Of a stretch of DNA of 64,000 nt, positions 41,858 to 50,491 are shown piece by piece. Positions within the stretch are counted from its first letter, which is position 1; each line of letters opens with the position of its first letter. The stretch lies in contig CAYTGM010000001.1 of assembly GCA_964437365.1 (NCBI GenBank), forward strand, positions 186,001 to 250,000, given 5' to 3'. A program made the translations under genes and the position numbers. The stretch comes from CAYTGM01 sp964437365. Lineage in GTDB: Bacteria > Sumerlaeota > Sumerlaeia > SLMS01. The notes under the pieces were generated by a model that saw only the letters and a list, made by a program, of their open reading frames with translations, was not told where the DNA came from and did no database searches.

Positions 41858-43591
41858 TTATTGTTCGAGAGCCTCGTAGAGCGGGTTCGTCTCACAATTA
41901 TTTGGAAAGCGAACATGAACGAGCTCGGCGATGGTGGGGGCAATCATTGGTGGTTCTACGAAGCGGTTGCTCGTTCCCTGCTTGATCCCTTTCCCAATCG
42001 CCATGAGTGGGACATGTTGATCATATGAGTAGGGAGAACCGTGGGTTGTCCCATCGTTCCCCCCAAAGAAAAAGTTCGGTTCCAAGGCGAAGGCTACATC
42101 TCCTGCCCGGCCCGGGAAATAGCTTCTAAGGATTGCCTCTTCGATTCGGTTCAGGCTGGAGCCTTTTTCCAAAAGGTCTTCTGTTACGTGCGCAAGGCGA
42201 ACAGTGTCCTGGTCTCGCAGCCAGTCCCGAGTGAGCTCTTTGACTTTTCTTGCGGTATCCTTATTTTCAGGAAGATCAAGGATGATCCAGGGAACACTGA
42301 TGTTCTTGATAAACGAGCCAGATTCGGGAATTTCTAATCGATCGGTATTTATTTTCAGAAATCCATCGAGCGATCCAGCGAATGAAGATAGAGAAATCCT
42401 GCCACCTTCCTGGTCGAACTGTTGTATATACTCAGGTAGATGAGCAACTCCATGGTCAGCGGTCAGAAACAGGGTCCAGCTTTGATCGGGAACTCTTTCG
42501 TCCAGGAGGTCCATAAGTTCCGCAAGGATCTCGTCGGTCTTAATGGCGGCATCAAACACTTCCCACGAGTCAGGTCCAAAGGCATGTCCAGTGGGATCGT
42601 TCGATGAGAAACCCAATGTCAGGAGGTCAGGGTGCTCATCCTGACCCAGACCTTCTTCGGAAATAGCCCTTTCCGCGATATCAATTATCGACTGATTCGA
42701 GAAAGGTGAGTAATACATGTTATTGTAATAGGCTTTGTCAGGGCTGGCAGAGTTCCATCCATGCACATGGGGGAAAGTATTTTTTTCGAACCCTCCGGTA
42801 GACTCCCCAGGAAAGCTGTCCGGTGTACATACAAGCTCATAGATGCTTTCATCGAGTGACAAAGTCCACGGCTTCTTGAACCATTGATCGACGCTCTTTG
42901 ACTCATTGTACTGGATCGCCCAGTCAGGAAGTCTGTCTCTATACCATGTACTTGTTATATACTCGCCAAGGTCACGATCAAACCAGAGAGCTGTGTCGGC
43001 TCCTCGACCTGCCATCAGGATGGCGGCTCGATCCTTCCAGGAAATACTGACGGTGTGTGATCTGCCCTGGCTTTTCATCTCAAGCAGGTCTCCAACGGTC
43101 TCTGAGAGAAGTCGATGAGGAGAGTGCGAACCCTCGTTGCCATCAGTTTCAAGCATCGATTGAGGCTGAGGCGGCCAGGTTTCTCCCTCTTCCAGGAGAA
43201 CTCCGCTGGAGAGAACTTTCCTTTCTTCTGAATCGCCAACACAATAGACAACCTGGTCTTCCTCTTTCTCGAACCAGTTGTTCGCCACGATTCCGTTCAG
43301 GTGCCCGTAAGATCCAGAAAGCAGGGTGGCGTGACCGGGAGCAGTATAGGTTGAAACATGCTGATAGCGACAATTCTCAAACCAGAAACCTTCTTCCAGG
43401 ATTCGATTCATTCCTGATGTCCCGAAGTGAGGGGTGAACTTTGATACATAGTCTCCCCGAAACTGATCGATAGAGACGACGACGATCAATGCGGGCTGAT
43501 CGGATTGAAGGTCAGAGGCAAACGCTGAAGTTGCGGTTGTGAGAAGAGATGCTCCGAGGAGTGAAAGAGTTGCTGAGCGAAAATGTTTCAT
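41858..43591 (-). CDS. PafA-type alkaline phosphatase
   Basis: 577 residues from the ATG at 43591, with AGGA 8 nt upstream and a signal peptide (MKHFRSATLSLLGASLLTTATSAFA); the open frame extends 7 codons further. The alkaline phosphatase core is clear: metal Asp in VVSIDQFRGDY, Thr nucleophile in STYTAPGHATLL, Asn in GIVANNWF, the Lys/Arg pair in SWKDRAAI (phosphate site of PafA), FLTADHGVAHLP and a late metal His in GGNDGTTHGSPYSYDQHVP. PafA enzymes hydrolyse phosphate monoesters in the periplasm, independent of phosphate repression. Monocistronic by spacing. Confidence 0.9.
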   Translation of the reverse strand: MKHFRSATLSLLGASLLTTATSAFASDLQSDQPALIVVVSIDQFRGDYVSKFTPHFGTSGMNRILEEGFWFENCRYQHVSTYTAPGHATLLSGSYGHLNGIVANNWFEKEEDQVVYCVGDSEERKVLSSGVLLEEGETWPPQPQSMLETDGNEGSHSPHRLLSETVGDLLEMKSQGRSHTVSISWKDRAAILMAGRGADTALWFDRDLGEYITSTWYRDRLPDWAIQYNESKSVDQWFKKPWTLSLDESIYELVCTPDSFPGESTGGFEKNTFPHVHGWNSASPDKAYYNNMYYSPFSNQSIIDIAERAISEEGLGQDEHPDLLTLGFSSNDPTGHAFGPDSWEVFDAAIKTDEILAELMDLLDERVPDQSWTLFLTADHGVAHLPEYIQQFDQEGGRISLSSFAGSLDGFLKINTDRLEIPESGSFIKNISVPWIILDLPENKDTARKVKELTRDWLRDQDTVRLAHVTEDLLEKGSSLNRIEEAILRSYFPGRAGDVAFALEPNFFFGGNDGTTHGSPYSYDQHVPLMAIGKGIKQGTSNRFVEPPMIAPTIAELVHVRFPNNCETNPLYEALEQ

Positions 43592-43728
43592 AACTAAGTC
43601 CTGCAATTCCAAATTTAGTCACCACCGGAAAGGATGGAAGCTGCAGGAAGTGGAGTCAAGCAACCAGATGCTGCTGTGAAACATAAACGTTGATCGCGTC
43701 GAAGGTTGTTTTATTGCACCCTTCGGGA

Positions 43729-44970
43729 ATGTATTGTGTTTTCCATGGTGAAACTCCGGAAAGAATTTTTCTCTTGCTCATATTCGAATCACAAGCTGCC
43801 AGTAAAGTTCAGCAGATCCTCTTATTGATTACAGCGTCTTTGACGGTGATGGCAGGGGCAACGATTGCCCCGGCATTACCTTCAATTGAAACACACTTTG
43901 ATAGCATCGCGCTGAAGTCGGTCTTGATTCCACTGGTACTAACCCTCCCTGCACTGGCTATTGCCCTTTCAGGAAGGGTGGTTGGCTATTTCATTGATCG
44001 AATAGGAAGTGTTCCGGTGATTATCTGTTCGCTGGTTGTCTATGCACTGGCAGGATCATCAGGGCTTTGGGTTGAAACCATTTACGGACTCTTGCTGGGA
44101 CGGCTGCTTCTCGGGGTCGCGGTCTCAGGGATCATGACAGGTAACTCAACTCTCATTGTCACCATCTTCGATGGAAAAGAAAGAGATCAGTTTCTTGGGT
44201 CTCAGTCCGCCTTTATGGCTCTCGGGGGTGTAGCGTTTCTGTTGCTGGGTGGTTTTCTCGCTAACTTTGGATGGAGATTGCCTTTTTTGATTTATACACT
44301 ATCGATCCTTCTGGTCCCCGGGTTTTTTCTTTTCAGGAGGTGCAGATTATTAGAAGGAAGAGAAACCCAGAGCAATGCTGAAGAGGATGTCGAGATCCTT
44401 CACTACAAGCATCCAATTTTCGTTATCGCTTTCATAGCAATGACAATCTTCTACATGGTTCCCGTGATGATGCCTTTCATTGTTGAGCATATCCATGGTG
44501 GTCGTCCATTTCTAAGCGGAGTTGTGGTTGCCTGTTCGACCATGGTCGCAGCGATTACGTCGATGAACTTTGCTCGACTCAGGTCGCTTGCAGGAAATTG
44601 GACAATCACGGTGATCAGTTCCCTTTGTTTCGCACTGGGGTATATCGGAATTTCCTTTTCTCCGAACCCCTATGTCTTGATTTTATTCATTCTGTTCTGT
44701 GGTTTTGGGATGGGAAGTCTGATTCCAAATTTAAACGTCTGGCTGGCGCAGATTTCTTCATCAATCGCTCGGGGTCGAAACTTTGGGCTGCTCACTTCCT
44801 CGCTTTTTCTGGGGCAGTTTGCCTGTCCTTTGATTTTTGGTCCCGTGAGTGATGTTGGCGGACACTTGTTCACGTTCGCTTTCGCTGCATGTCTATGCGG
44901 TATTTTCGCGATCCTTGCTCAGCGTCACAGCCATTTGGGCAGGTCTGGAATGGTTTCAGCCACAAAATAA
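43729..44970 (+). CDS. MFS transporter
   Basis: 413 residues if the ATG at 43729 is used; a TTG at 43690 is also open and neither has a good ribosome-binding site. Twelve membrane segments are expected. MFS marks include PALPSIETHF after helix 1, RVVGYFIDRIGSVPVI (loop 2-3), LGRLLLGVAVSGIMTG, and a loop 8-9-like MNFARLRSLAGN. It resembles drug/sugar efflux porters, and the substrate is open. The parvulin gene starts 72 bp downstream. Confidence 0.85.
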   Translation: MYCVFHGETPERIFLLLIFESQAASKVQQILLLITASLTVMAGATIAPALPSIETHFDSIALKSVLIPLVLTLPALAIALSGRVVGYFIDRIGSVPVIICSLVVYALAGSSGLWVETIYGLLLGRLLLGVAVSGIMTGNSTLIVTIFDGKERDQFLGSQSAFMALGGVAFLLLGGFLANFGWRLPFLIYTLSILLVPGFFLFRRCRLLEGRETQSNAEEDVEILHYKHPIFVIAFIAMTIFYMVPVMMPFIVEHIHGGRPFLSGVVVACSTMVAAITSMNFARLRSLAGNWTITVISSLCFALGYIGISFSPNPYVLILFILFCGFGMGSLIPNLNVWLAQISSSIARGRNFGLLTSSLFLGQFACPLIFGPVSDVGGHLFTFAFAACLCGIFAILAQRHSHLGRSGMVSATK

Positions 44971-45042
44971 TAACATGAAACAGTTGCGTATGCCTGAGAT
45001 TTGCTGTGAATATCAGTTTAATCACGCTAAAAGGAGATGCAC

Positions 45043-45321
45043 ATGGCACAAGTTCGTGCGAGTCACATATTAGTTGAGTCAGAAGAGATGGCTCAGGATC
45101 TCAAGAACCGCGTAGAAACAGGTACTTCATTTGAGCAGCTGGCAAAAGAGCACAGCAAATGCCCCAGTGGCGAGCAGGGCGGCGATCTTGGATGGTTTGG
45201 GCCAGGTATGATGGTTCCGGAGTTTGATCAGGCTTGCTTTTCTATGGAAGAAGGAACGATCTCTGATCCTATCAAGACTCAGTTTGGGTACCATCTTATC
45301 AAACTGACCGGCAAAAAGTGA
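45043..45321 (+). CDS. Parvulin-type peptidyl-prolyl isomerase
   Basis: 92 residues from the ATG at 45043 (AAAAGGAG 8 nt upstream; an ATG two codons earlier is less well placed). It is a single free parvulin domain: ASHILVESEEMA, CPSGEQGGDLGWFGPGMMVPEFDQA and IKTQFGYHLIKL. There is no signal peptide or SurA/PpiD helper region, so it is probably a cytoplasmic PpiC-like enzyme. Likely first gene of a run with the phosphoesterase and lipoprotein. Confidence 0.93.
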   Translation: MAQVRASHILVESEEMAQDLKNRVETGTSFEQLAKEHSKCPSGEQGGDLGWFGPGMMVPEFDQACFSMEEGTISDPIKTQFGYHLIKLTGKK

Positions 45322-45360
45322 ATAAATACCTCACCGTAGTTTAAGAAAGAACTGTTCAGC

Positions 45361-46167
45361 TTGCGCGTACTCATATCATCTGACCTCCATTTAGAATCGA
45401 CAGGGCTTGAACCTATCAGGCGACTTATCGCCGGCATGGAGAGAGAAAGTCCCGACCTCGTTGTTCTTGCTGGGGATATCGGCAATCCATCTATGCATTT
45501 CGAAAAGTGCCTGAGATGCTTTCTGGCTCTTGATTGTACCGTTGCTGTGCTCCCTGGAAATCACGACATCTGGACTGGACTTGGTGAAACCAGTATCGCA
45601 CTGTATGAAGAAATACTTCCTGATATCACAGAGTCACTTGGGTTTCACTGGTTGGAAAAATCACCGCTGACTCTGAGTAATCAATTAGCAATATGCGGTT
45701 CCATCGGGTGGTATGATTACAGCGCTCGCGAACCTTCCTATCAGCAGTCTGATGAGGATATTGTCGAGCGGAAAGCACGCTATGCTGCAGATGCTGTCAG
45801 GGTAGACTGGGAATATACAGACCCACAGTTTGCCAGGATTCGTCGCGAGCGTCTCATCAAACAACTGGCAGATATTGAGGCAAATGATGAAGTTCAGAAA
45901 ACACTTGTCGTAACTCACGTCCCTATCTTCGAAGGGCAGCTTGAACGTAACCCGGATGATGAAAACTGGTCCTTTGGTATCCCTTACTTTGGCCACCTCA
46001 CTCTCGGCGAGCAATTGATGCAATTCGGTAAGGTTCGGTGGGTTGTAAGTGGACACACTCACCTCGGCTTGAGTAGTGAGATTGGAAGAAATGGACTTGA
46101 ACCTATTGCAACTTCCGTTGTGCCGAGCGATTACGGCAAGCCACGATGGGTCACGCTGGATGTATAG
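45361..46167 (+). CDS. Calcineurin-like metallophosphoesterase
   Basis: 268 residues from a TTG at 45361. Five family blocks are present in order: SSDLHLES (D8, H10), LAGDIGNP, PGNHDIW, VTHVPIFE and SGHTHLG, which build a two-metal phosphoesterase site. It has no signal peptide. Substrate, such as a nucleotide, cyclic nucleotide or phosphoprotein, cannot be told. The 3' end overlaps the lipoprotein start by 8 bases. Confidence 0.85.
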   Translation: MRVLISSDLHLESTGLEPIRRLIAGMERESPDLVVLAGDIGNPSMHFEKCLRCFLALDCTVAVLPGNHDIWTGLGETSIALYEEILPDITESLGFHWLEKSPLTLSNQLAICGSIGWYDYSAREPSYQQSDEDIVERKARYAADAVRVDWEYTDPQFARIRRERLIKQLADIEANDEVQKTLVVTHVPIFEGQLERNPDDENWSFGIPYFGHLTLGEQLMQFGKVRWVVSGHTHLGLSSEIGRNGLEPIATSVVPSDYGKPRWVTLDV

Positions 46168-46636
46168 AAGTCTGCTCGTATTTACATCCTGTCTGTTGAC
46201 TATTATCTTGGTGACTGGCGGTTGTAAATCCAAAGAACTGATCGTTGATGAGAACCTCAACCCCATCGAACCAGTCACTGAAGAAGTTGTCTATAAAGAC
46301 CCTGTCGTTCCCGAACCTTTCCTGCGATATGTTGAGGCTTCCCAGCAGGCCAAAGAAGAAGAAACTTTTCTTGTGCTGCTATTTATCGATGAAGATCAGG
46401 AACTGACTCGACTCCAGTTAAAGGCATGTCAAACTCAGGGCTTTAGAGAGCTTTTAGATCGAGCGGCCTTTGCATGGGTTACAAAAAAGCACTATAAGGA
46501 AGTTTCGCGTCGTCGAGGAGTTACCAGCTTTCCAACCTGGGTATTCTTTGACTCAAACCACAAAGAACTGGGGCGGCGGGTCGGGTTCATGGGTGAAACC
46601 GATGTTGAGATTTTCTTGAATAAATTTCAGAATTAA
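46160..46636 (+). CDS. Thioredoxin-like lipoprotein
   Basis: 158 residues from the ATG at 46160, inside the end of the phosphoesterase gene. Earlier in-frame ATGs exist, but this one gives MYRSLLVFTSCLLTIILVTGGC, a lipoprotein signal with lipobox Cys22. The rest, with FLVLLFIDEDQELTRLQLKAC, FAWVTKKHYKEVSRRRGVTSFPTWVFFD, has a thioredoxin-like fold including the cis-Pro loop (SFPTW), but no CxxC redox pair. It probably sits on a membrane facing the periplasm. Role unknown. Confidence 0.75.
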   Translation: MYRSLLVFTSCLLTIILVTGGCKSKELIVDENLNPIEPVTEEVVYKDPVVPEPFLRYVEASQQAKEEETFLVLLFIDEDQELTRLQLKACQTQGFRELLDRAAFAWVTKKHYKEVSRRRGVTSFPTWVFFDSNHKELGRRVGFMGETDVEIFLNKFQN

Positions 46637-46647
46637 CTGTTGTTATC

Positions 46648-48468
46648 TCAATAGCCTCTTTCGTTCAAGCGTCTATCAAGGTCAAATGCGGCACTGATGA
46701 AGCCAAGGTGTGTGAATGCCTGGGGGAAATTCCCAAGGTGTTCCCCGCGCGGCCCAAGCTCTTCCGCGTATAGGCCAAGGTGGTTCGCATAGCCGAGCAT
46801 TTTTTCCATGAAGAACCGTGCTTTGTCCAGATCTCCCGAACGCGAAAGACATTCTACATACCAGAATGTACACATGGAGAAAGTTCCTTCATCTCCCACC
46901 AGTCCATCATGGTTATCAAGATTCTTGTAGCGATAGACAAGGGAGTCTTCTACAAGTTGGTGTTCAATTCCTTTCAGTGTGGAAAGCCAGCGGGGGTCTT
47001 TCGGGCTGATGAACCTCACCAGGGGCAACAGAAGTGTCGATGCATCAAGGGTTCCTGAGTCTTTGAACTGAACGAATGAGGCGATCCCTGGATCCCAGAA
47101 GTCATTATAGATGGAATTATGGATCTTGTTGCGCATGTCTATCCACACATCGAGTGGGGCAGGCAGCGATCTCTTAAGCGCCATCCTTACAGCACGATCG
47201 ACGGCAACCCAGCACATCACTCGAGAAAACAGAAACTTTTTCTGACCGCCTCTCACCTCCCAGATTCCTTCGTCGGGTTGGTTCCAATTCTCAATAACCC
47301 AGTTGGTCAACTTGACAACATTCTGCCAGAGATCGTATGAAATCTGCTCCGTGAATTTGTCATAGAGGTAAATCGAATCCATCAGCTCTCCGTATATATC
47401 AAGCTGAAGCTGGTCGTAGGCACCATTTCCGATTCGTACAGGGCTTGAGCCGCGGTATCCCTCAAAATGGGAAAGTACGGATTCTTTCAACTCGTGACGT
47501 CCATTAATCCCATACATGATATTTAAGGAGCCATCTTCATTGAGTTCCGTGCAGCGGTCTTCAATCCAGCGCATAAAGGCTTCTGACTCCTCTGTGTAAC
47601 CAAGGCGAATCAAGGCGTAGAGTGTGAAGGAGGCGTCCCTTATCCATGTATATCGATAGTCCCAGTTCCTTATACCTCCAATCTCTTCTGGGAGACCAAA
47701 GGTTGGAGCGGCAACGAGTGAACCATACTTTCTGGCAGTTAATAGCTTTAATGTCAGGGCGGACCGTTCCATCATCTCGCGCCATCGCCCGTTGTATTTC
47801 ATCCTGCTGATCCAGCTTCTCCAGAAATTCATGGTTTCCTTAAATGCTTCTGAAACAAAATCTGGGTTACTTGCTGGTGAGTCTTCGTTCGACCCCGTCA
47901 CTTCTTCCATGATGAAAGGGAGTGATTGTCCGTGCTCCAGTGTGAACTCAGAAACGATGCCGCCTTCTTCGGTTATGTGTGCTTCCACAGGACAGCGAAA
48001 ACGTATGACAGTCTTATCTTCTCCTTCAGACTCAAAAATATAATTGTTTCCTTCTCGTTCTATACGGTGCTCAGATCGACCGTAGTTGAATCTCGGAAAG
48101 AATTCGAGCTTGAAATGGTTTGTGCCTCGGACACTTTTAACACGACGTATCAGCTCATGAGTTGGGCAGACAGGTTGTACCGGCATGAAATCGCTGATTT
48201 CAGCGACGCCTTCTTCTGAGAGAAACCTGGTTAGCAGAACTTTCGACTGTGGGAGGTAGATCTGCTTCGCATGAGCAGACTCATGAGTTGCCTGAATACG
48301 AAAATAGCCCCCCTTCTTTTTGTCCAAAATCGCTGCAAACAGGGTGGGAGAATCGAACTCGGGAAAACACATGAAATCGATAGAACCATCAATCCCAACC
48401 AATGCAACGGTGCAGAGGTCCCCAATGATTCCGTAATCCTCTATCGGCTGGTAGCCTGATTTTTGCAT
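46648..48468 (-). CDS. Glycoside hydrolase family 15 protein (glucoamylase/trehalase-like)
   Basis: 606 residues, normal for bacterial GH15. The N-terminal beta-sandwich begins YQPIEDYGIIGDLCTVALVG and GSIDFMCFPEFDSPTLFA. The (alpha/alpha)6 barrel has GGIRNWDYRYTWIRDASFTLYAL, with the acid-region Glu/Asp residues, and RVMCWVAVDRAVRMA, CTFWYVECLSRSGD and PQAFTHLGFISAA near the end. Family members release glucose from starch or trehalose, or serve in glycogen/trehalose turnover. No signal peptide, so intracellular. Monocistronic. Confidence 0.93.
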   Translation of the reverse strand: MQKSGYQPIEDYGIIGDLCTVALVGIDGSIDFMCFPEFDSPTLFAAILDKKKGGYFRIQATHESAHAKQIYLPQSKVLLTRFLSEEGVAEISDFMPVQPVCPTHELIRRVKSVRGTNHFKLEFFPRFNYGRSEHRIEREGNNYIFESEGEDKTVIRFRCPVEAHITEEGGIVSEFTLEHGQSLPFIMEEVTGSNEDSPASNPDFVSEAFKETMNFWRSWISRMKYNGRWREMMERSALTLKLLTARKYGSLVAAPTFGLPEEIGGIRNWDYRYTWIRDASFTLYALIRLGYTEESEAFMRWIEDRCTELNEDGSLNIMYGINGRHELKESVLSHFEGYRGSSPVRIGNGAYDQLQLDIYGELMDSIYLYDKFTEQISYDLWQNVVKLTNWVIENWNQPDEGIWEVRGGQKKFLFSRVMCWVAVDRAVRMALKRSLPAPLDVWIDMRNKIHNSIYNDFWDPGIASFVQFKDSGTLDASTLLLPLVRFISPKDPRWLSTLKGIEHQLVEDSLVYRYKNLDNHDGLVGDEGTFSMCTFWYVECLSRSGDLDKARFFMEKMLGYANHLGLYAEELGPRGEHLGNFPQAFTHLGFISAAFDLDRRLNERGY

Positions 48469-48599
48469 CGCTTATCCTTGGTGGTAAATATGGTCATTTA
48501 TCTTGTCTTCTTGAAATCCAGCTTGAATCTGGGCCAATTTTGCGCCAAATTCTGTACGAATAATTTCAGACAGGCAATCACAACATTTAAGGATAGTAA

Positions 48600-49394
48600 A
48601 TGATGATAAATAGAATATTTGGATTCCTCTTTTCCGTGATCATGATTTTGTCTTCTTCATCTGTATCCCAAGCAGAAGAGAACCGCGAGCCACGAGCGGT
48701 GGAAGTCGTTAACCGCGCGATGGAAGCGATGGGAGGTTTAGACACCTGGGAGGGAATACGCCTCATCAGCTTTAAATTCGTGGATAGACGTACGCATTTC
48801 TGGGATAAACAAACGGGAGATATTCGACAGGAATGGACACAAGAAGATGAAGGCGTTCAAGTAAACTATGTGGTTTCCATGAACATCTATACAATGGAGG
48901 GAAAGGCCTGGGCGAACCAGAGAGCTGTCCCCTCTTCAGAATTACCTGCTTTGCTTGAAAAAGTCTATGCTGCCTGGATCAATGACACGTATTGGCTTGC
49001 GATGCCTTGGAAGTTTCTGGATCCTGGCGTCAATCTCGCCTATGAGGGAACTGAAGAAATTGAAGGGACCATATGTGATGTCGTTCATCTCTCTTTCTCT
49101 GATGTTGGTCTGACATCAGGAGATCAGTACTGGGTCTATATAGACAAAGAAAGCGGAATGATACTGAGATGGGGGTACATTCTGGAGTCCTATAGTGAAG
49201 GCGCCTCACAAACTCTCTGGGACTGGGAAGAGTGGGAAGAATTTGGCGGCGTGAAGATATCGCAGGAAAGAGTCAATACTGTCAGCAAGCGCAAACTGAC
49301 GTTAAGCAATATCAAGGTGATGGATGAAGTCCCAGAGAAGCTGTTTTCTTCACCGGCAGATTATATTCCCGGTCGCAACACAGTAGAAAAATAA
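48600..49394 (+). CDS. Exported LolA/LolB-like fold protein (DUF6503-like)
   Basis: 264 residues with a signal peptide (IFGFLFSVIMILSSSSVSQA). The mature part opens AVEVVNRAMEAMGGLDTWEGIRLISFKF, then has strand-rich repeats with WVYIDKESGMILRWGY, typical of LolA-like periplasmic lipid-binding folds or the related DUF6503 proteins. No active-site residues. Monocistronic with a strong terminator at 49425-49455. Function unknown. Confidence 0.7.
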   Translation: MMINRIFGFLFSVIMILSSSSVSQAEENREPRAVEVVNRAMEAMGGLDTWEGIRLISFKFVDRRTHFWDKQTGDIRQEWTQEDEGVQVNYVVSMNIYTMEGKAWANQRAVPSSELPALLEKVYAAWINDTYWLAMPWKFLDPGVNLAYEGTEEIEGTICDVVHLSFSDVGLTSGDQYWVYIDKESGMILRWGYILESYSEGASQTLWDWEEWEEFGGVKISQERVNTVSKRKLTLSNIKVMDEVPEKLFSSPADYIPGRNTVEK

Positions 49395-49424
49395 AGCTTC
49401 AAAAGTCATCATTAGAAGTATTGC

Positions 49425-49455
49425 AAACCTCCGAACTTGATTCGGAGGTTTTTTT
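49425..49455 (+). terminator. Rho-independent terminator of the LolA-like gene
   Basis: A perfect 11-bp stem AAACCTCCGAA/TTCGGAGGTTT (49425-49435 with 49441-49451) runs into a T tract ending at 49455. Confidence 0.93.
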
Positions 49456-49613
49456 CGCAAAAAGTCTCTAAATCTTTACGGATGTTTTACACAGGTTTGC
49501 GCGCATGCATTTTTGAAAACTCTAACGTCCTGATCATTCGCCGGGCGCTTTGAGCGAAACCGGCGGACTCTTCGAAGTTATCGAAGAGAATTACCTGATA
49601 AAAGGAAATGATC

Positions 49614-50321
49614 ATGGCAAAAGTTAAATTCACCTCACCAATCTCTGCATTCTCTGGAAAAATAGGAGTTCAAGGAGATGGCCAGGTATTCTACACACTT
49701 GAAGGACGCGGAATCAGTCGTCGTCTCGTAGTACCAACGAACCCGAACACCACAGACCAGGCAGCTGTTCGCGCCATCCTGAGCTCTCTCTCAAAGCAGT
49801 ATGGATCGCTGACCCGAGCAGAAGCCGATGCGTGGGATACTGTTGGCAGGAGCATCACCCAGAAGGACGTCTATGGCCGCAGCTACACCCTGAGCGGTGG
49901 GCAGGCTTACCAGCGAATTAACATGCATCGACTTCTCGCAGGCCAGGCAGCGATTACCACAGCTCCAACTCTCCTTGAAACAGTTGGAGCCCCTGCTGGA
50001 CCTCTCTCTGCAGAAATGGATGGAGTACAACTACGGATCTCAATTCCTCACTTTGAAACGGCTGGAAGCGGTTTTTGGCGAGTCAGACTCTCACGCCCTC
50101 TGGGCGGAGGGATGAGAAAAGCCGCCGAATCTGATCTGCGGTCGGCAACGGTAGCACTGGCTGATTCCTACGTTCCGATCGCGGCTTCGGTTCAGGAAAT
50201 CGTCTTCAACACGCGCTATCCTTACTCTGTGGGCGAGACCCTTGGGGTGGAGATTCTTGGTCTTTCGCCGGAATATATCCCCGGAAGAAAGCTCTTCGCA
50301 GAGCACCTGCAAATCACATAA
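49614..50321 (+). CDS. Phage-flavoured orphan protein (pattern of virion-gene neighbours)
   Basis: 235 residues from the ATG at 49614 (AAAAGGA 8 nt upstream; an ATG two codons earlier is less well placed). The N-terminal half reads SGKIGVQGDGQVFYTLEGRG, RLVVPTNPNTTDQAAVRAIL, SSLSKQYGSLTRAEADAWDTV. From memory, the order NPNTxxQxxxR, LS..., LTxxExxAW recurs in proteins encoded beside phage structural genes and in some bacterial genomes. No function is known to me. It is alone, with no other phage gene nearby, and has its own terminator. Confidence 0.6.
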   Translation: MAKVKFTSPISAFSGKIGVQGDGQVFYTLEGRGISRRLVVPTNPNTTDQAAVRAILSSLSKQYGSLTRAEADAWDTVGRSITQKDVYGRSYTLSGGQAYQRINMHRLLAGQAAITTAPTLLETVGAPAGPLSAEMDGVQLRISIPHFETAGSGFWRVRLSRPLGGGMRKAAESDLRSATVALADSYVPIAASVQEIVFNTRYPYSVGETLGVEILGLSPEYIPGRKLFAEHLQIT

Positions 50322-50350
50322 ATCACGACATCTGCCTTCAGTTCCAGCAG

Positions 50351-50387
50351 TGCCGCGGGTCTTTAGACCTGCGGCATTCTCTTTTTT
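50351..50387 (+). terminator. Rho-independent terminator of the 49614 gene
   Basis: Stem TGCCGC-GGTC/GACC-GCGGCA (50351-50376, with opposed G and T) followed by TTCTCTTTTTT ending at 50387. Confidence 0.9.
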
Positions 50388-50491
50388 AGATGTCATTCCT
50401 TTCGGAATCCGTCCTTGACCCTGACCTCTCTCTCACAAGGATGTCGCTAACTACAGTAACTTATTCTAAGATTCACAATGGATGACTCACC

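Noticed and set aside
41765..42028. 87-codon frame on the plus strand
   Set aside because: It lies antisense to the PafA-like gene end and has no recognisable feature.
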